Shown in pieces: positions 7,739 through 16,708 of a stretch of DNA of 64,000 nucleotides. Under the pieces are notes generated by a model. It saw only the letters and a program-made list of their open reading frames with translations, was not told where the DNA came from and did no database searches. The position numbers and the translations under genes are program-made. The stretch lies in contig NZ_CP162139.1 of NCBI RefSeq assembly GCF_040833985.1, positions 3,072,501 to 3,136,500 on the forward strand. Direction: 5' to 3'. Within the stretch, counting starts at the first letter, position 1, and each line of letters opens with the position of its first letter. Source of the DNA: Leptospira sp. WS4.C2 (lineage in GTDB: Bacteria > Spirochaetota > Leptospiria > Leptospirales > Leptospiraceae).

Positions 7739-9955
7739 GTGGCCCATAAAACATCTTTGGTAGCTAATTCTATGGATTCTCAATGGAAACGTTTCTGGGA
7801 AACCGGCCTATTCCCCTCTCTCGAGTTTAGTCTTAGCCTTTCGATTGGTTATGTGCTCTCTTTATTTTTTTATGTAGCCGGATCGGAGCTTGCCTTCATC
7901 GATCGTACAGATACTGCCCACCCAGTATTGCAGATTCTACTGGTTATTTCTTTTGCTGTGGGATTCATTTACAGAAAATACAAACAGACGTTACCGATTG
8001 GTTTGGCCATAGGGCTCCTACTTGCAGCGATCATACAAATCTTTTGGTTTTTAAGAACCGACTCCGCTGAATTTCTAATCGATTATATATTTTCATTTGA
8101 ATTAGTTTTACTCAGCGGTGTTTTGTCTGCATTTTCCGTCGGTATTTATGGCGGATCTTTACGTGACTTTCGGTTTTTAAGTTTTGCACTCGGAGTGACT
8201 GTATTTACTTTCTACTCTTTGTTTGAACCTAACCAAAACTATTCCATGAAAGTTTTGTTAGCTGTAATCTACATACTTTTATCTTTTTATCTAATCAGTA
8301 CGTTTGTTCAACGAAACCCTTATTCAAGTAAGTTTTATAAAATACGTTCCAAAATCGGCAAACATCCATTATTTGCGCCATTTTATAGATCAGCTTTGTC
8401 TTTACTCATTTCTTACTGTATTTTACATTTATACTTTCAACCTGGGCCAAAAATTCCGTTAATTCTTTCGATTTCGTTTTCCATATTTTTCGGGAGAGTT
8501 TTGTCATTACTCGGCGGATTAAAAAAAGAAACAAAAGCAGTTTTTTTAATAGGAAGAGTCGCCCTTCTATTTGCCTTTTTCTTTTTTATCTACCAGACTT
8601 ATTGGAGTTCCTTCTTCATCGCCCTTTGTATCATCACGGGTTCTATCGTTGGATTTTTTAAACCAAATAAAACAGCCTACAAAGAGTATCTATTTATTGG
8701 ACTTGAGACAAGTATCTATCTTGGTCTTTCTTTTTTGTTATACTTTTGGAATTTACCAATGGGAATTCGAACAGTATCAGCATTGTTATTTGTTCCTGTG
8801 TTGATGTATCCATATTTAATGCAAAAACACATTGTTCGTCTACCGAGAATTTTGATGTTAGCTACAGCAATCATCATTGTGTTACTTTTCTTTTCTCCAC
8901 CAACAATACGAACAAATTCTCCTTTTTCAAAAAAAGAAATCTTTGACCCAATCCCTTTTGCAATTACGAACATCGCATTCAATGAAGAAGATTATATTTT
9001 TTATAAATCCGTTTTGCCCTTTGAATCAAACCCTTTTTTGCCAAAACGTTCCGAAATAAAAGGTAAAACTGTTGTTTTAGGACTTAGTTCCAACCAATCG
9101 CAAATTATTTCCTATATAGAAAGATTGAGTCAAGAACAACATCCTTTCCTAATCCTAACGACTCGCAACAAGTCCAATCAATTTCATCATATCAATGCAC
9201 TGTCTCTATTAAACAGAAAGTCTTATTGGAACTTTGATATTTATTATCCCAATTATATGGAATCAAAAATTGGGTTTGCTGCAACTCTCCCCTCGGATTG
9301 GAAATTGAAATATTTTGCTGAGAAATTAGACAATGCCACAACATTGGAAGTTGTTGCCGTACTCGATTCAGTTTTAAAATATTCCTCGGGGGATCTGCGA
9401 AAAGATGCTTTAGAAATCAAACACTTATACTATGAATCCTTTGCTGAATATGCTAGGTTTTATCATAACATTGGACAAAACAAACTAGCATTAGATGCCA
9501 TTGCCGTTGCTAGGAAATTCGAACTCCCAAAACCAGATTTATTAAGAATCGCATTTAATAGTTTAAAATTCACCACTCCCGAAGCTGAATACATTCCCAT
9601 CCTTGAAGATCTTAGCTCCGATGCCGAGTTTCAAGAATTCGCTTGGAACTCTTTGATACCTATGTTCGAATCATTGGGTGATTGGAATAATGCACTCCGG
9701 ACGATGAGTTCTTTGGAACGACTCTATAGGTTCAATAATCAAATAGATCAAGCAAACGAATTAGAATTAGCGCGCGTTCGGTTATTTATCAATCAAGAGA
9801 ATTGGAAAGAAGTGGAGCCCATCATTGCGACACGAATGCGAGAAAATCCAGATTCAGTGATTTGGGAACGATTAAAAAATGAAGTTATAGAAAAAAAAGA
9901 TTCACTACGAAGGTCAAGTGTTAGACCCGATGTGAGAGAGGCAAGAATTCAATGA
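7739..9955 (+). CDS. Large polytopic membrane protein with TPR-like C terminus
   Basis: A 738-residue protein whose first 400 residues contain about a dozen membrane helices. A soluble region of about 330 residues follows; its last 180 (from 'ALEIKHLYYESFAEYARFYH') look like helical TPR-type repeats ('NKLALDAIAVARKFE', 'GDWNNALRTMSSLERLY'). The start used is GTG at 7739; ATG at 7772 (MDSQWKRF) is a good alternative. The stop overlaps the ATG of a MotA-family gene by four bases (ATGA), so the two are translationally coupled and probably act together. I do not recognise the family. Confidence 0.75.
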   Translation: MAHKTSLVANSMDSQWKRFWETGLFPSLEFSLSLSIGYVLSLFFYVAGSELAFIDRTDTAHPVLQILLVISFAVGFIYRKYKQTLPIGLAIGLLLAAIIQIFWFLRTDSAEFLIDYIFSFELVLLSGVLSAFSVGIYGGSLRDFRFLSFALGVTVFTFYSLFEPNQNYSMKVLLAVIYILLSFYLISTFVQRNPYSSKFYKIRSKIGKHPLFAPFYRSALSLLISYCILHLYFQPGPKIPLILSISFSIFFGRVLSLLGGLKKETKAVFLIGRVALLFAFFFFIYQTYWSSFFIALCIITGSIVGFFKPNKTAYKEYLFIGLETSIYLGLSFLLYFWNLPMGIRTVSALLFVPVLMYPYLMQKHIVRLPRILMLATAIIIVLLFFSPPTIRTNSPFSKKEIFDPIPFAITNIAFNEEDYIFYKSVLPFESNPFLPKRSEIKGKTVVLGLSSNQSQIISYIERLSQEQHPFLILTTRNKSNQFHHINALSLLNRKSYWNFDIYYPNYMESKIGFAATLPSDWKLKYFAEKLDNATTLEVVAVLDSVLKYSSGDLRKDALEIKHLYYESFAEYARFYHNIGQNKLALDAIAVARKFELPKPDLLRIAFNSLKFTTPEAEYIPILEDLSSDAEFQEFAWNSLIPMFESLGDWNNALRTMSSLERLYRFNNQIDQANELELARVRLFINQENWKEVEPIIATRMRENPDSVIWERLKNEVIEKKDSLRRSSVRPDVREARIQ

Positions 9956-10692
9956 TCCATTCCACATTACTCGGAATACTCGCAGCCGTTTTATCGGTTT
10001 TTGTTGCTATTTTGATTGAAGGGGCTTCTTTACGATCCTTCTTTCATTTACCCGCCATGTTACTCATCGTAGGTGGAACGTTAGGTGCTACATTTGCATC
10101 TTACTCTATATCACAAGTAACTAAAGCAGTAAGAGACACAAAATTTGCCCTTTCTAGAAAAAAAGAAAACGATCTGAAACTTATTTTCTTTCGGTTTTGG
10201 GAAAAAGCCAGAAAAGACGGTTTATTGTCTTTAGAGGATGAAGCCAAAAAACTAGCAAATCCCTTTTTACAAAAGGGAATTCAGTTGATTGTGGATGGCT
10301 CTGACCCCCGAACCATTGAAGAAATTCTTTGGGAAGCCCACGAAGAAGAAGAAAAAAACGACTTAAAATCGGCCAAAGTATTTGAAACGGCCGCTGGGTT
10401 TTCTCCCACAGTAGGTATCATTGGAACCGTACTCGGTCTTGTGACCGTCTTGGAGAATCTAGATGGCGGTACCAAAGTTCTTGGTCAGGGGATTGCGACA
10501 GCCTTCATCGCAACCTTTTATGGAATCTCTTTTGCAAACTTAATCTTACTTCCAATCTCTAACCAACTTAAAGTAGTCGCCAAACGAGAAAGTAACGAAC
10601 GACAAGCCATTATGAGAGGGATCCTATCATTACAATCTGGAGAAAACAGAAGGATCCTTGCCGAACGAATTGATCCCTTTGTTAAATATTGA
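9952..10692 (+). CDS. MotA/ExbB-family proton-channel stator protein
   Basis: A 246-residue inner-membrane protein of the MotA/TolQ/ExbB family with four membrane segments. The MotA hallmarks are 'LIVGGTLGATFASYS' in helix 2, a cytoplasmic loop of about 100 residues, and 'FSPTVGIIGTVLGLVTVLENL' with the conserved proline of helix 3, then 'GQGIATAFIATFYGISFANL'. MotA normally pairs with a MotB peptidoglycan-anchored subunit to drive the flagellar motor, but no motB follows; the next gene is convergent. The partner here may be the overlapping 738-residue membrane protein, or a MotB encoded elsewhere. Confidence 0.85.
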   Translation: MIHSTLLGILAAVLSVFVAILIEGASLRSFFHLPAMLLIVGGTLGATFASYSISQVTKAVRDTKFALSRKKENDLKLIFFRFWEKARKDGLLSLEDEAKKLANPFLQKGIQLIVDGSDPRTIEEILWEAHEEEEKNDLKSAKVFETAAGFSPTVGIIGTVLGLVTVLENLDGGTKVLGQGIATAFIATFYGISFANLILLPISNQLKVVAKRESNERQAIMRGILSLQSGENRRILAERIDPFVKY

Positions 10693-10695
10693 AGT

Positions 10696-11685
10696 TTAGG
10701 AATTTGGATCTGATTTTATGCAGAATAACTGATGGATTTTTTCATCCCGAAAGTCTGGTGGTATTGATTCCTTTGTACGGTTAATGGATTGGTATCCGCG
10801 TTGTTTCCATTCATCATCCTCAATTTCCATTTTAAATTTCCGAAAATTAGTGGAGAACCAAATTTCTCCATCATCATTTAGAAATTTTGTTAGGAGTAAC
10901 AAAAGAAGATTTCGATGTTTGGTTTGTACATCCCACTCTTCCCTCATTTTTTTACTATTGGAAAATGTTGGAGGATCAAGAAATATCAAATCATAACGTT
11001 CTCGATTGGGATTTTTTGTTTCCTCTTCCATCCATTGCAAAATATCTGCATTGATGATTTGATGATTTGTGGTTTTGAATCCATTTTGTTCTAAATTTTT
11101 CAAAGCCCATTCACAATAAGTTTTGGAAAGATCTATACTTTTTGTTTTTGTCGCTCCACCTGACGCTGCATATACGGAGAATGCTCCTGTATATGAAAAT
11201 AAATTTAATACTGATTTTCCTTTAGATGCTTTCCTCAACCAATCACGAGTGATCCGGTGATCTAAAAACAAACCAGTGTCTAAATAATCAGAAAGATTGA
11301 TTCGAAATTCCAAATTAGATTCTTTTACCCATTCAAAGTTTCCTTCAATGGCGAGTTTATCATATTGGTCCGTACCTTTTTGTTTTTTGCGTCTTTTTAG
11401 AAACAGTTGTTCTTCAGAGATCTGGAATACATCACGAACAATAGATGCAATTCGATCAAAACGTTCATCATGTCCTTCTTCTGCTTGAAAACGTAAGGAA
11501 CTTTTATCATACAAAACCAAACCATTGGGATAGCGGTCCAAAATGCACGATACTTGTGGAATGTCTTCCGAGTAGATTCGGTAACAAGTAATAGATTCTC
11601 GTTTTGCCCACTTTTCGCGCTCTTTTTTCAGCTTACGAATGCGGTTCTCAAACATGGTAAGGGCACCAAATCCCCGTTCGGTCAT
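10696..11685 (-). CDS. Class I SAM-dependent rRNA methyltransferase (RlmI/RlmK-like)
   Basis: About 329 residues. The Rossmann methyltransferase core has the SAM-binding 'VLNLFSYTGAFSVYAASGGA', the acidic 'SIDLSKTYCEWALKN', and the catalytic 'DLIFLDPPTFSNSKKM', as in 23S rRNA methyltransferases of the RlmI and RlmL C-terminal (RlmK) class. The N-terminal 'IRKLKKEREKWAKRESITCYRIYSEDIP' matches RlmK-type proteins. The frame is open back to 11823, but those 46 codons lie over a GC-rich dispersed repeat. ATG at 11685 has AGGAAA six bases upstream and is the better start; ATG at 11655 is also possible. Convergent with the motA-like gene. Confidence 0.85.
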   Translation of the reverse strand: MTERGFGALTMFENRIRKLKKEREKWAKRESITCYRIYSEDIPQVSCILDRYPNGLVLYDKSSLRFQAEEGHDERFDRIASIVRDVFQISEEQLFLKRRKKQKGTDQYDKLAIEGNFEWVKESNLEFRINLSDYLDTGLFLDHRITRDWLRKASKGKSVLNLFSYTGAFSVYAASGGATKTKSIDLSKTYCEWALKNLEQNGFKTTNHQIINADILQWMEEETKNPNRERYDLIFLDPPTFSNSKKMREEWDVQTKHRNLLLLLLTKFLNDDGEIWFSTNFRKFKMEIEDDEWKQRGYQSINRTKESIPPDFRDEKIHQLFCIKSDPNS

Positions 11686-11730
11686 GGAATTTCCTTTTTT
11701 TAGGGGAGGTTTGGGATTTTTAGGTAGATG

Positions 11731-11779
11731 TCCCCGCCCTATATAGACTGGGTGGGGTAATCCACCCGCCACCCAATAC
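11731..11779 (-). repeat. Dispersed GC-rich repeat, copy 1
   Basis: On the minus strand this reads GTATTGGGTGGCGGGTGGAT, then ACCCCACCCAGTC, then AGGGCGGGGA. The same blocks occur in the same order at 44586-44632 on the plus strand (GTAGTGGGTAGCGGGTGGAC, then CACCCCCTCCCGAGTC, then AGGGCGGGGA). Inner GGGTGG and CCACCC arms can pair. It lies just upstream of the methyltransferase start and is much more GC-rich than its surroundings. Confidence 0.65.
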
Positions 11780-11898
11780 GCTCCGTTTACCACGACACGG
11801 CTAAAAAGTCCTTCATAAATCAAAATCCAAAAGATTTTTTTAAATCAAGTTCGTGTTTTTGATTGGTGATAGAGAGATCACAGAAAAGACTGTCGGCT

Positions 11899-12312
11899 AT
11901 GTCTACAAAAGATACCACCTTCATTTACTGTGACGGTAGTTCCCGCGGAAACCCAGGTCCTTCTGCCATCGGAGTTTCCTTCCAAGACAATGATGGAATC
12001 GAATTTTTCTTTTTATCCGAAAAAATTGGAACCGCAACAAACAATGTAGCAGAATGGCAAGCCTTACATCGCGGCATGGAAGAAGCAATCAAACAAAATC
12101 TACAAAAGATTAGATTTCGATTGGATTCCGAACTTGTCGTTAAACAGATGAAAGGCGAGTATAAAGTTAAAAATAAAGACTTACTTGTTTTCAAAACCAA
12201 ATGTGAATCTTTAAAATCTTCCTTTCAACAATTTGATATTCAGTATATCCCACGAGAACAAAACTCCAGAGCCGACCAATTGGCAAATTTAGCGCAGGAC
12301 GCGAAGGTTTGA
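11899..12312 (+). CDS. rnhA: RNase HI-family protein
   Basis: About 137 residues forming one RNase H fold. It begins 'FIYCDGSSRGNPGPSAIGVS', which carries the first catalytic Asp and the GNPGP turn. Then come 'NNVAEWQALHRGMEEA' (catalytic Glu), 'FRLDSELVVKQMKGEYKVKN' (catalytic Asp) and 'IPREQNSRADQLANLA' (final Asp). It cleaves RNA in RNA-DNA hybrids. The lack of the basic handle makes it more like the short RnhA-like/YpdQ branch than E. coli RNase HI. The frame is open from a TTG at 11863; I prefer ATG at 11899 because the domain starts right after it. The stop overlaps the next gene's TTG. Confidence 0.85.
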   Translation: MSTKDTTFIYCDGSSRGNPGPSAIGVSFQDNDGIEFFFLSEKIGTATNNVAEWQALHRGMEEAIKQNLQKIRFRLDSELVVKQMKGEYKVKNKDLLVFKTKCESLKSSFQQFDIQYIPREQNSRADQLANLAQDAKV

Positions 12313-12674
12313 TTCTTCGGATTCTTACATCTTTATTTTCTTTTTTTATATTTGTGTTGTTCTTAACCAATTGTAAAAAATCCGTCACTCGCCAATTGGA
12401 TGAATTATTGGAATCTGGATCTTCCTTCAAAACGGCCACCTTCTGCGAAAAAAATAAAATCCAACTAACCGACAGAATGGAAGACTGCGAAAGGGTCACA
12501 AAATCAGCGAAGGAAGAAATTGATTCCATTCTCAACCGAAGATTGGATTTAGGTATTGCTCCCGTAATTATAGAAAAGAATAAGGGAAAAGAAATTGAAG
12601 AGTTTTTACAAGTTCATACCCGGATGGGAATTCGATATTGGGAAATCTGGAAAGCAAATGTGATTTTAGAATAG
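12309..12674 (+). CDS. Small putative lipoprotein
   Basis: 121 residues starting at a TTG that overlaps the rnhA stop codon. The hydrophobic N terminus ends in 'FLTNCKKS', a plausible spirochaetal lipobox with Cys at about 22. The mature part is short, charged and helical ('CEKNKIQLTDRMEDCERVTKS') with two more cysteines. No family is recognised. It is probably co-transcribed with rnhA and possibly the fur gene 31 bases downstream. Confidence 0.65.
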   Translation: MILRILTSLFSFFIFVLFLTNCKKSVTRQLDELLESGSSFKTATFCEKNKIQLTDRMEDCERVTKSAKEEIDSILNRRLDLGIAPVIIEKNKGKEIEEFLQVHTRMGIRYWEIWKANVILE

Positions 12675-12705
12675 ACAATCTTCCCCCATCGCAGATAAAC
12701 AAATC

Positions 12706-13128
12706 ATGGCTGGAGATCCTTCTCAAATATTAAAAAAAATCGGACTCAAAGTAACGAAGAATCGTGAACAAGTTCTGTCCATTCTACAAGGATCCCCTCG
12801 GCCGTTGAACCACCAAGAAATCATGGAAAAACTTCCCAAAGAGGAATCTTGGGATCGAGTTACCATCTACAGAGCCTTATCCGACTTAGAAGAAAAAAAC
12901 CTTTTAAATTCGCTCCACTCAACAGATCGGGTCACCTATTTTGAGTTAAAGTCAGATGGAAACCATATTGTCTCAGCTGCCCATGGACATTTGATTTGTA
13001 ATGTTTGTGGTAAAATTGAATGTATCGACGACCCTTGGAATGGTATTCCTTCTGCAAAACAATTGAAAGGTTTTTCTACAGAGTCAGTTGAAATTGTATT
13101 CAGAGGCAAATGTAGAAATTGCCAATAG
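12706..13128 (+). CDS. Fur-family metal-dependent transcriptional repressor
   Basis: 140 residues with the family's winged helix ('LKVTKNREQVLSILQGSPRP', then 'WDRVTIYRALSDLEEKNLL') and a C-terminal metal/dimer domain containing 'HLICNVCGKIECID'. Structural zinc ligands are present as two CxxC pairs, Cys98/Cys101 and Cys136/Cys139. The 'AAHGHLICNVCG' site is typical of Fur/Zur/PerR proteins. Which metal it senses cannot be decided from sequence. The last codons overlap the TTG start of the next gene, so the two are translationally coupled. Confidence 0.88.
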   Translation: MAGDPSQILKKIGLKVTKNREQVLSILQGSPRPLNHQEIMEKLPKEESWDRVTIYRALSDLEEKNLLNSLHSTDRVTYFELKSDGNHIVSAAHGHLICNVCGKIECIDDPWNGIPSAKQLKGFSTESVEIVFRGKCRNCQ

Positions 13129-14405
13129 ACCTTCAATCCTTAGTCCCCAAAAACTATTTAAATCACCTATTACAAATTGATTCTGCTTTGAAAGGAGCAG
13201 GGTTTGAATGTTATCTTGTTGGTGGATCTGTACGTGATTTGGTAATGGGGAAAATTCCAAAAGAATACGATCTAACTACAAATGCAGAACCCAAACAAGT
13301 AAAAAAACTTTTCCGAACAGTCATCGACACAGGAATCGAACATGGTACGGTAACGGTTGTTTTAGATAAGATTAATTATGAGATTACAACGTATCGCATA
13401 GATAAAGATTATACTGACGGCAGACGACCCGATCATGTAGAATTTGGAACTACACTATCTGAAGATTTAAAACGAAGGGATTTTACAATGAATGCTCTTG
13501 CATTCGATATAACTACGGGTCTTCTTGTAGATGAACATTTTGGACTAAAAGATATCGAACAAAAAACCATTCGTACCATCGGAAATCCAATGAAACGTTT
13601 TACCGAGGATGGGCTACGTCCGATCCGTGCCTTAAGATTTGCGAGTACACTAGATTTTTCAATCGAGTCCGAAACTAAAAAAGCAATTCACGAAACAAAA
13701 CATATTACCAAAAAAATATCTTTAGAACGTTTTCAAGACGAAGTTTTGAAATCCTTTTTAGGCCCCAAACCGTCTCGTATGATCCAGTTATTAACCGAGG
13801 AAAATATATTTCAAATTTTCCTTCCAAACCTTCCCCATGAACTGTTTCCTAATACTGATCTTTTAGAAAGACTAGACCAGACTTCCAAAGATTTAATTGG
13901 ACTGCAGTTGGCATTGGCATTTTTTTCTTTACTCGGCCCGATCTCATCCAAAGAAATAGAAATCATATTGAGAACTTTAAAATTCTCCGGTCAAAATACA
14001 AAGGACTGTTTGTTGTTTTTTGAATTTTTGACCAAGTGGGAGACAAATCAAACCAAGAAAAACTTGGATGAGTTTGTTATAAAAAAAGAATATTTAGCGC
14101 CAGTTAAGCGACATTTCCAACAACGTTTTACTATCGATAATAAATTCATCCTCGGTCTCACACCGCTATTTGGCGAAAGCACATCTCAGATGCTTCGAAT
14201 TTGGGAAGAAGAACCACCCCTCCTACTCACCGATATGAAATTGAATGGCAATCATCTGGCAGAATCTTTCCCCAATCTCTCAAAAACCAATTATGGAATC
14301 GTTCTAAACCATCTTTTGGATTTAGTCCTACACTCGCCTAAAGAAAATGAATATTCAAGATTATTGCATCACTCTGCTCAATTTATAAGCAATATGACCA
14401 ATTAA
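13119..14405 (+). CDS. CCA tRNA nucleotidyltransferase / poly(A) polymerase family
   Basis: 428 residues of the class II nucleotidyltransferase family. Motifs in order are 'CYLVGGSVRDLVMGKIPKEY', 'DLTTNAEPKQVKKLF', 'GIEHGTVTV', 'RRDFTMNALAFD' and 'EDGLRPIRALRFAS'. These enzymes either repair the CCA end of tRNA or polyadenylate RNA, and the two activities are hard to separate by eye. In an organism without a second copy, CCA addition would be essential. The start is TTG at 13119, overlapping the fur stop by 10 bases. A C-terminal HD domain is not evident. Confidence 0.88.
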   Translation: MPIDLQSLVPKNYLNHLLQIDSALKGAGFECYLVGGSVRDLVMGKIPKEYDLTTNAEPKQVKKLFRTVIDTGIEHGTVTVVLDKINYEITTYRIDKDYTDGRRPDHVEFGTTLSEDLKRRDFTMNALAFDITTGLLVDEHFGLKDIEQKTIRTIGNPMKRFTEDGLRPIRALRFASTLDFSIESETKKAIHETKHITKKISLERFQDEVLKSFLGPKPSRMIQLLTEENIFQIFLPNLPHELFPNTDLLERLDQTSKDLIGLQLALAFFSLLGPISSKEIEIILRTLKFSGQNTKDCLLFFEFLTKWETNQTKKNLDEFVIKKEYLAPVKRHFQQRFTIDNKFILGLTPLFGESTSQMLRIWEEEPPLLLTDMKLNGNHLAESFPNLSKTNYGIVLNHLLDLVLHSPKENEYSRLLHHSAQFISNMTN

Positions 14406-14548
14406 TTTCTAAATTCTTTCCTAATAGAGCAGTTGGTTGTCGCTTTATTAATCAAAAACTATTTTTTTTTGCTCTAGAACCCATTCAAATACAGTGTTTC
14501 TCTTTTTTTCTTCGGAAGCTACGGAGAAATACCGCCAACCTGGTACAC

Positions 14549-14565
14549 AACTTGCACAACAAGTT
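14549..14565. promoter_or_regulatory. Inverted repeat in porin leader
   Basis: AACTTG and CAAGTT arms separated by CACAA lie about 20 bases before the porin start and just ahead of its AGGAG ribosome-binding site (14571-14575). This could be a small mRNA hairpin or an operator; no function is known. Confidence 0.35.
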
Positions 14566-14584
14566 CACATAGGAGAAATGGCAA

Positions 14585-16099
14585 ATGAGAAATAAATACA
14601 CTCTGTTGGCGACGATCGTTGCTACCTTATTTTCCCAGGCTTCCCTTTTTGCTCAGGATAAAAAGGAAAAGGATAAGTCTTGGTATGAGTTGGTAAATTT
14701 TTCCGGATATGTGGATGTATACTATAACTATACTTCAAATAACCGGCAAGGGGCTACCCAAGATACAGCGGGAACTTTCCACACTTACAACAAGCAGTTT
14801 GCTGTGAACGCAGTTAAACTTTCTATGGAGAAGTTGGCAGACAAAGAAAGTCCATGGGGTTTCCGTTTGGATATGCAAAACGGACAAAACAACATGTATC
14901 AAGAACGTCCGTACCAAACAACAAACTCACTTCATAATATGCAGTTGTTACAACAAGCTTACGTTTCAGCATACTTCCCTGTTATGAAAGGGTTGACAGT
15001 TGACGTAGGTAAGATGGCAACACATATAGGTTTGGAACTTCTTGACTCAAAGGATAACATCGCTTACACGATTGGGTATGTGTTCTTTAACACAATCCCA
15101 TTTATCCATACTGGTGCAAGGGCAAACCTTCAAATTAATGACAGACTATCAACTGGTCTTTATCTTTATAACAGTGCGCAAGGAACTGGTTACACAGGAA
15201 ACGGTCAACAATTTGGTTACACAGGTGTAACCCCATATGGTGATCCGGCAACTGGAACTAGTTTAACAAACACTTCTCAACATGCTTATGCTGATGGTCC
15301 AAACCCTACTAGGGCAATTGGAACACAAGTAAAGTATGATGTAGTACCAGATAAATTCCAAGTAGTATGGAACACATTGCAAGCCAACGATAACATCAAA
15401 GGTAGACAAAACAACTCACTTTACTACCTTGAACAGTCGACAGGAACTGCATTCCCTAAACAATCAACTTTCAACGCAGACCACTGGATGATTCAAAACT
15501 TGATTTTGATTTTCAAACCTACTGACAAATTGACAACAATCTTTGACTATACTTATGGTGAAAGAACTGGTCAAACAAACACAGCAGCGTTTGGATACGA
15601 AGCAGGTGGGGTTACAAAAGCTAAGTTAGACACCGCTCTTCCTGGACTTGTTCCTGATCTAGATGCAGGTTTAGTAGCTGCAGGTTTCAATAATAACACC
15701 AACCTCTCACGCGAAAACAAAATCAAAAGAGTTTACCAAACTTACCAACTTCAAGCGAAGTACCAGTTTACAAACTTCTTTGCACTTGGTTTCCGTTTTG
15801 AGTATCTTGATGACAAACGTTACGGTGGATCTCTCGCAGTCAACCCACCACTATTTGCAGTCACTCCTGCAGACAGATATGACCTCAAATTCCAAGATTC
15901 TATTGGAACAAGAGCAGTTAGTAACTATGGACAAATCAAAACCCTCACTTTCACACCTACTTTCAACTTAACGGAAAACCTCCAAGTAAAAGTAGATTTA
16001 AGAAGAGATTGGGGTCCAGGACAACAGTTCATAGATACTTCCGGAAGACCGGCTTCTCACCAAAATGGTATTATCGTCGGTATGGTAGCAAAATTCTAA
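14585..16099 (+). CDS. Outer-membrane beta-barrel porin
   Basis: 504 residues. A signal peptide ends in 'SQASLFAQ', followed by a mature protein rich in alternating beta strands, Tyr, Asn and Gln. It starts 'LVNFSGYVDVYYNYTSNN' and ends in Phe ('IIVGMVAKF'), the classical C-terminal barrel signature. The features fit the BBP2/DUF1597-type family of predicted porins, with strands like 'GLTVDVGKMATHIGLELL' and 'KFQVVWNTLQANDNIKGRQ'. It likely forms a 16- to 18-strand channel for small solutes. A lipoprotein gene follows after seven bases. Codon choice suggests high expression, in line with an abundant surface protein. Confidence 0.85.
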   Translation: MRNKYTLLATIVATLFSQASLFAQDKKEKDKSWYELVNFSGYVDVYYNYTSNNRQGATQDTAGTFHTYNKQFAVNAVKLSMEKLADKESPWGFRLDMQNGQNNMYQERPYQTTNSLHNMQLLQQAYVSAYFPVMKGLTVDVGKMATHIGLELLDSKDNIAYTIGYVFFNTIPFIHTGARANLQINDRLSTGLYLYNSAQGTGYTGNGQQFGYTGVTPYGDPATGTSLTNTSQHAYADGPNPTRAIGTQVKYDVVPDKFQVVWNTLQANDNIKGRQNNSLYYLEQSTGTAFPKQSTFNADHWMIQNLILIFKPTDKLTTIFDYTYGERTGQTNTAAFGYEAGGVTKAKLDTALPGLVPDLDAGLVAAGFNNNTNLSRENKIKRVYQTYQLQAKYQFTNFFALGFRFEYLDDKRYGGSLAVNPPLFAVTPADRYDLKFQDSIGTRAVSNYGQIKTLTFTPTFNLTENLQVKVDLRRDWGPGQQFIDTSGRPASHQNGIIVGMVAKF

Positions 16100-16106
16100 G
16101 GAGAAA

Positions 16107-16574
16107 ATGATGAAAATGAATAATAAATCCTTTAAATCTGGTTTAGTAGGAATCTCTTTAGCACTCCTTTTGGCAGCTGGCGTTGTTGGCTGCACAGAAT
16201 CTGGTGCAAAAAAAGAAGATAACCCAACGGCTCTACTTTACCTGGTAAACAACGCAAACACTCTCAATGATATTCAGAGATCTTGCGCAATTGCGTATAC
16301 AGTTGCTAACTCTTGTGTCGGAGGAAAAGAATACTTTAACGCTGGAACAGGATGTGCTCTAACGAAATTGGAAGGCAAAACATTGGATCAACTCAACGCA
16401 TTGAAAGAATGTGTTCTTGCGAAAGCAAATGATGCAGTGCAACCTTGTAGTTTACCTCAGTTCACTTATGGCCTTGCGCAACAAGCCCTTGCGGGTGCGT
16501 TTGCAGCTTGTAACAAATCGTATACAACAACTGCCGGTGCAACAGTCGACTTGACCGGATACTTGGTATACTAA
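16107..16574 (+). CDS. Putative lipoprotein downstream of porin
   Basis: 155 residues. A signal peptide ends in 'LLAAGVVGCTESG', giving a lipobox Cys at about residue 29. The mature part has six further cysteines in a compact 'SCAIAYTVANSCVGGKEYFN...GCALTKL...ECVLAKAN...PCSLPQF...ACNKSY' pattern, suggesting disulfides in an exported protein. An AGGAG site immediately precedes the ATG and overlaps the porin stop region, so it is in one operon with the porin. No named family is recognised. Confidence 0.75.
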   Translation: MMKMNNKSFKSGLVGISLALLLAAGVVGCTESGAKKEDNPTALLYLVNNANTLNDIQRSCAIAYTVANSCVGGKEYFNAGTGCALTKLEGKTLDQLNALKECVLAKANDAVQPCSLPQFTYGLAQQALAGAFAACNKSYTTTAGATVDLTGYLVY

Positions 16575-16583
16575 CAAAACCTA

Positions 16584-16614
16584 AGTCAGGGGATAACCTC
16601 TCCTGACTATTTTT
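16584..16614 (+). terminator. Rho-independent terminator after porin-lipoprotein operon
   Basis: AGTCAGG (16584-16590) pairs with CCTGACT (16602-16608), followed at once by ATTTTT. It sits 10 bases past the lipoprotein stop. Confidence 0.8.
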
Positions 16615-16708
16615 CCTCTTTCCACAAACCCAGTTTTTTTAATTTGAATACAAAGATAAACAAACTTAAGGGAAGTGGTTCATTTCCTCCCTTACTGATA
16701 AGTAAAGT

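Noticed and set aside
11686..11823. 46 extra N-terminal codons of the methyltransferase gene
   Set aside because: They cover the dispersed GC-rich repeat and precede the ribosome-binding site of the better start at 11685.
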